A stretch of DNA of 34,538 nucleotides from an uncultured Chloroflexota bacterium. Lineage in GTDB: Bacteria > Chloroflexota > Anaerolineae > Anaerolineales > Villigracilaceae. Each line of letters opens with the position of its first letter. Within the stretch, counting starts at the first letter, position 1. This document shows positions 31,734 to 34,538 of this stretch, in pieces. The position numbers were made by a program, and so were the translations under genes. The notes under the pieces are model-generated. The model did not search any database and was not told where the DNA came from. It saw only the letters and a program-made list of their open reading frames with translations. The stretch is from NCBI GenBank assembly GCA_903914955.1, contig CAIWRB010000058.1:1-34538 (forward strand), written 5' to 3'.

Positions 31734-32221
31734 AAACCACTCCGTCTATTCCCGCATCTACACCCCTGGAAACTTCACCCCGCATTGCAGGTTCAGAAAC
31801 ACCGCGCATCCGTCTGAGTCTCGCGATCACCCTTTTAGGTCTATTGATTTTTGCGATCGGGGCCAAACCAGATTGGTTCAATTTGGACCGCAGCCCTGTG
31901 GTTGGATTTGTGCAGATCGCAGTTTTTCTCCTTGGCCTTGCGATCATTTGTATGGGCGGATATATTGGTCTGCTCACCTTGTGGTGGGGCTATGAACGCA
32001 CGATCATTTCTGATATCGGCGCAAGGTTGATCGGCACAGGATATGTCTTTGCAGTTTTTTCTGGGATGGCAGATATTTTTGGGATGGGCTCACAACCCCC
32101 ACCACAGGTCCCCTATTTTGGGCCGTGGCAGGCTTCAGGAGTATTGATCGGTCAGGGCGTCATCGCGCTGGGATTTCTGCTATTAATTCCATTTCATGCC
32201 CATAGAAGTTCGCGAAAATAA
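31730..32221 (+). CDS. Small membrane protein downstream of the dipeptidase
   Basis: A protein of 163 aa. ATG 31730 overlaps the dipeptidase stop (ATGA), giving translational coupling; an earlier TTG at 31694 is less likely. A Thr/Pro/Ser-rich N-terminus (about 1-35) is followed by hydrophobic segments at about 38-54, 62-84, 104-122 and 136-156 (LSLAITLLGLLIFAIG, FVQIAVFLLGLAIICMGGYI, LIGTGYVFAVFSGMADIFGM, SGVLIGQGVIALGFLLLIPF) and a basic end (HAHRSSRK). I do not recognise a family. Confidence 0.7.
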   Translation: MKTTPSIPASTPLETSPRIAGSETPRIRLSLAITLLGLLIFAIGAKPDWFNLDRSPVVGFVQIAVFLLGLAIICMGGYIGLLTLWWGYERTIISDIGARLIGTGYVFAVFSGMADIFGMGSQPPPQVPYFGPWQASGVLIGQGVIALGFLLLIPFHAHRSSRK

Positions 32222-32245
32222 AATCTTTTCCCCAGATTAAAATAA

Positions 32246-32271
32246 AAAGACCCACTAGCAAGTGGATCTTT
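32246..32271. terminator. Weak hairpin between convergent genes
   Basis: AAAGA-C-CCACT pairs with AGTGG-A-TCTTT around AGCA. It is a 10-bp stem with one mismatch, preceded by AATAA and followed by TCACT. It sits between the membrane-protein stop and the recombinase remnant and overlaps the end of the latter. Confidence 0.55.
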
Positions 32272-32812
32272 CACTCAGTGCCCCCACGTGTGTCGAAACG
32301 GTCGAGGTGTGCATCAACGTCTGAATTGGATATTTATATTTGATTGTAACATTTGCATGATCGATTTCAACCCGTTCAACGAAATAGGACACCAAGACTC
32401 TTACCGATGCAATGTCATTGCTTTGGGTTGCTTGAATGATCTGATCTCTCCAATAAGTTTGGACTAACGCGAGGGCTTCGGGAGTGATATCCAGCGTGAG
32501 CGTTTCACGTTGCGATTCGATGTCTCTGATTTCCTGCTTTGTGTTCATGCGCTCAAGTTCTTTTTCCCTCAGCCGCTTTGTAGCGGACTCGTTCACGCCA
32601 AAGGACTCAATCAGTTCCAACAGATTCGAGATTGCCCGCTCTGCATATGAAAGGTCATTTCGCTTTTGTTTGACCTTTGCGTCAATGGTTTCAGTATCCA
32701 CATATTGCTTTTTTGTCTCAGCAAGCAGAGCTTCAAAATAAGATGGTGTTAGGACTCGACTTTTGCACCTTAAAAACCAATACTCCAGACGGCCAATTTT
32801 TACATGAATAGG
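32255..32812 (-). pseudogene. C-terminal remnant of a large serine recombinase
   Basis: The frame is open for ~185 codons upstream of the stop, but only from 32812, where an in-frame TAG occurs, and no recombinase catalytic domain follows. The visible part is the coiled-coil C-terminus of large serine recombinases: SYFEALLAETKKQYV, charged helices (YAERAISNLLELIESFG then REKELERMNTKQEIRDIESQ), and the typical VRVLVSYFVERVEIDHANVT with IKYKYP. The N-terminal resolvase domain with the catalytic Ser and most of the recombinase DNA-binding domain are missing. It is probably the 3' scar of an integrated element cut by later insertions. A GTG at 32701 could give a 148-aa product, but this is unlikely to be functional. 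Confidence 0.75.
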
Positions 32813-32912
32813 CTATTAATTCGCTAGGCTGGGACAATACCTAATCTGTCCGCAATCTTTAGAAATGCAAAACAACAACTGCTTGCGCATTGGATGTTGT
32901 CTAATTGTTCGT

Positions 32913-33209
32913 TCAGGTCGGGGAGATGGCATGCAAGAGCGGCGCCATCAGTTCGCGCAATTTATTACCTTGCGTTAATCCAGCCTGGATAAACAAAGCC
33001 AATTTCCATAGGCTTTGCGCTTGGGTAACCCGTTGCCAGAAAGCTACGCTGCCATCAAGTTCAATCTTGAGTTCACGTTGAAGTTTGTTTCGGAAGGCGT
33101 GGTCATGTTGGGCGGCACGCAGTAAACTGTAGACCACGGCAACTAAGGGTTTGTTCAAAAATAACTTGAACACTTTCAATTTGTGATAATCTTGTTCTAA
33201 ACAATGCAA
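32913..33209 (-). pseudogene. Unrecognised fragment, possibly a transposase C-terminus
   Basis: An open frame of 98 codons with only a TTG start (33209) immediately after an in-frame TGA, and no ribosome site. The sequence is rich in Leu, Gln, Arg and Ala (LVAVVYSLLRAAQHDHAFRN, ELDGSVAFWQRVTQAQSLWK) and protein-like. It lies between a broken recombinase and an intact IS, and its upstream part runs through what should be the IS left end, so it is likely a gene fragment truncated by that insertion. I could not assign a family. The preceding gap (32813-32912) holds nothing I recognise. Confidence 0.35.
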
Positions 33210-33223
33210 TCAGGACAAGCAGA

Positions 33224-33553
33224 ATGCCGAACAAATCAAAATCAAAGAAAACGCTTCATAACTGTAGCTGTGAAATCTGTAAACTGCATCCGTATAGCAG
33301 GATCGCCAAAGAACACAAAGCGATCAATCGTGTCTTGATAGGCTTGGATGAAAGAAACAAACGGCGTTTCGTGGGTGTGCTCGCAAATCAACAAAGAAAT
33401 ATTTTGCAATTGTCGCAGATCACAGGCTTGAGCCGAAATACGATTTATCGAGGAAAAAGTGAAGTTGAGTATCCGAGGCAAAATTCAGCATCAGGAATAC
33501 GGCAATCAGGAGCAGGGCGATTACTGGTTGAAAAAAACAGCCCGGAGTTCTGA
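33224..33553 (+). CDS. ISAzo13 family transposase, N-terminal reading frame
   Basis: 109 codons up to TGA 33551-33553. It encodes the helical DNA-binding N-terminus of ISAzo13-type transposases: ERNKRRFVGVLANQQ, then a helix-turn-helix-like stretch (LQLSQITGLSRNTIYRGKSE) and the basic GRLLVEKNSPEF end. The family sequence continues in the -1 frame (QPGVLKALEKLLQDATAGDP) starting at the A7-C tract 33531-33538, well before the stop. So this frame is either the short product of a programmed shift or half of a broken gene. Confidence 0.8.
   Translation: MPNKSKSKKTLHNCSCEICKLHPYSRIAKEHKAINRVLIGLDERNKRRFVGVLANQQRNILQLSQITGLSRNTIYRGKSEVEYPRQNSASGIRQSGAGRLLVEKNSPEF
33532..33538 (+). other. Slippery heptamer A AAA AAC in the transposase gene
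   Basis: In the upstream frame the codons are GAA AAA AAC AGC, so A AAA AAC is in exactly the X XXY YYZ register. A -1 shift gives AAA AAA CAG CCC and enters the downstream frame, whose upstream stop is TGA 33529-33531. The frames overlap by 22 nt, and the fused product would be 401 aa. Confidence 0.7.
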
Positions 33554-34428
33554 AGGCACTGGAAAAACTGTTACAAGATGCAACCGCAGGTGATCCCGTC
33601 ACAGGGTTGAAGTGGACGCGAAAAACATCTCGCAGTCTGGCCCGCGAACTGAGACGGAAAGGTTTCCGAGTTGGATACAACACTATTTCGCGGTTGGCTC
33701 GGCATTTGAAATACACGCTGCGGAGCAACAAAAAGCGTCTCAGCCGAAAACAAGATGTGGGTCGTGACAGCCAGATGCGGTATCTGTCACGCCAGCGAAA
33801 TCGGTGTATACGGCAAAATCTACCGGTAATCAGCGTCGATTGCAAGAAAAAAGAGAAAATTGGGCTGTTTAAAAATCCCGGGCGTACTTTGCGACGAAAA
33901 GCTCTGGAAGTGTTGGCAACTGATTTTCCCAGCGATGCCAAAGGAAAAGCAATCCCCTATGGCATCTATGATATCCACCACAATGAAGGATACATGGTGA
34001 TAGGGGTCTCGCATGAGACTGCCGAGTTTGTGATTGCTGCTATTCGTCGCTGGTGGCTGGAAATTGGATCTGTCCGTTACAAAGGATGCCGTCAATTGCT
34101 TATTCAAGCAGATTCTGGCGGAGCCAATGCTTGTGATAGTTGGTTGTGGAAAGTTGAACTGCAAAGACTGGCAGATGAGTTTCAACTTGCGATCACCGTT
34201 ACGCATTATCCTGCAGGTGCATCGAAGTGGAATATGATTGAACATCGCATGTTTAGCGTGATTAGCACTAACTGGGCTGGAATACCGTTAGTAAGTTATG
34301 AAACGATGTTAAAGTTCATTCGCACAAGCAAAACTGAAACAGGTTTTTATTGCTTGACGCATTTCGACAGAAAAAAGTATCAAACGAACTGTAAGAGACT
34401 GTTTAATAACTCGATAAAAGCTTGGTAA
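33532..34428 (+). CDS. ISAzo13 family transposase, catalytic reading frame
   Basis: The frame runs from the frameshift site to TAA 34426-34428 (the first ATG is at 33607). It carries the DDE catalytic core of ISAzo13: the first Asp in ISVDCKKKEKIGLFKNPG, the second in LLIQADSGGANACDS, and the Glu in GASKWNMIEHRMFSVI. PYGIYDIHHNEGYMVIGVSH and AAIRRWWLEIGSVRYKGC also match family blocks. The region just before the first ATG (LKALEKLLQDATAGDPVTGL) is conserved in the family and needs the -1 shift to be made. All catalytic residues are present, so the element may be active. Confidence 0.88.
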   Translation, partial: KKQPGVLKALEKLLQDATAGDPVTGLKWTRKTSRSLARELRRKGFRVGYNTISRLARHLKYTLRSNKKRLSRKQDVGRDSQMRYLSRQRNRCIRQNLPVISVDCKKKEKIGLFKNPGRTLRRKALEVLATDFPSDAKGKAIPYGIYDIHHNEGYMVIGVSHETAEFVIAAIRRWWLEIGSVRYKGCRQLLIQADSGGANACDSWLWKVELQRLADEFQLAITVTHYPAGASKWNMIEHRMFSVISTNWAGIPLVSYETMLKFIRTSKTETGFYCLTHFDRKKYQTNCKRLFNNSIKAW

Positions 34429-34453
34429 AAGCGAGAAAATCGGGCAAAATTGG

Positions 34454-34538
34454 ATGATGATCAAATCAAACCAAACTTACCCGACTGACTTGAATGATAC
34501 CGAATGGAAGCAAATTGCGCCATACCTACCAGAACCAA
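34454..34538 (+). CDS. IS5-type transposase, N-terminal fragment cut by the window end
   Basis: The first 28 codons from ATG 34454 (ATG 34457 is equally possible). SNQTYPTDLNDTEWKQIAPY followed by LPEP is the typical start of IS5-family (IS5/ISL2/IS427-like) transposases, whose N-terminal domain reads YPTDLTDxxWxxIxPLLP. It begins only 25 nt after the ISAzo13-type stop, so the two insertion sequences are adjacent. Confidence 0.8.
   Translation, partial: MMIKSNQTYPTDLNDTEWKQIAPYLPEP

Larger units (their letters stand above)
33140..34440 (+). mobile_element. ISAzo13-type insertion sequence
   Basis: The element contains the two transposase reading frames at 33224-34428. Ends are approximate: I could not match terminal inverted repeats by eye. 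A 7-bp inverted repeat, TGTTCAA (33152-33158) and TTGAACA (33166-33172), lies in the presumed left end and may be a transposase site. The right flank directly precedes a second IS transposase start at 34454. Confidence 0.7.

Noticed and set aside
32481-32741. Plus-strand Ser/Arg/Phe-rich open frame opposite the recombinase remnant
   Set aside because: Composition is that of an antisense shadow of a charged coiled-coil gene.
33820-34245. Minus-strand open frame of 141 codons inside the transposase
   Set aside because: It is a shadow of the conserved DDE transposase frame; no likeness to known proteins.
1-34538. CRISPR array, tRNA, rRNA or a defence island
   Set aside because: No regularly spaced repeats, no tRNA-like cloverleaf or rRNA stretches were noticed, and no known defence genes besides the transposon TnpB fragment.

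Overview
The window looks like a chromosomal segment of a bacterium of the Chloroflexota, most likely class Anaerolineae. This is inference from gene content and style: a Thr/Pro-rich membrane-anchored protein, several M42 aminopeptidases in a row, a BchD/ChlD-like AAA+/VWA chelatase pair, small DUF proteins (DUF4404, DUF456, DUF6159, DUF6174) and many TATAAT boxes lying only 6-9 nt from start codons. No rRNA, tRNA or CRISPR array was seen.

Layout. Bases 1-180 are the 3' end of an IS200/IS605-type element: the TnpB zinc ribbon and a right-end hairpin. It abuts a secreted CapA-like protein (202-1869). A minus-strand group follows: SbcC-like ATPase, GT2 glycosyltransferase and DUF6174 lipoprotein (6229 down to 1946). 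A plus-strand run from 6317 to 10687 encodes a Thr/Pro-rich anchored protein, three M42 metallopeptidases and an S51-type peptidase, and looks like a peptide-degradation operon. A long, mostly minus-strand block (21398 down to 10784) holds ECF sigma/anti-sigma/Nudix, a MEMO1-family protein, PriA, a DUF6159 membrane protein, a phosphoribosyltransferase, a Crp/Fnr regulator, T-box-controlled serS, a DUF456 protein and a small membrane protein. Two small plus-strand genes (one of them DUF4404) sit inside this block. A response regulator/histidine kinase pair diverges from the sigma operon.

Further right, a membrane protein and a lytic transglycosylase share a promoter whose spacer is a perfect LexA-like palindrome. 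Then come an FAD oxidoreductase, the chelatase genes split at an A9 tract, a four-domain S1 protein, an M19 dipeptidase and a small membrane protein. The right end (32255-34538) is an insertion graveyard: a serine-recombinase remnant, an ISAzo13-type element with a -1 frameshift heptamer, and the first codons of an IS5-type transposase.

The most interesting observations are: the SOS-box-like operator placed exactly between -35 and -10 of the membrane-protein/transglycosylase unit; the A9 frameshift that would fuse AAA+ and VWA chelatase subunits; five candidate leaderless promoters; the M42/S51 peptidase cluster; the serS T-box with a consensus promoter; and the TnpB guide position overlapping the capA leader. 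I found no clear multi-gene system of wholly unknown type.
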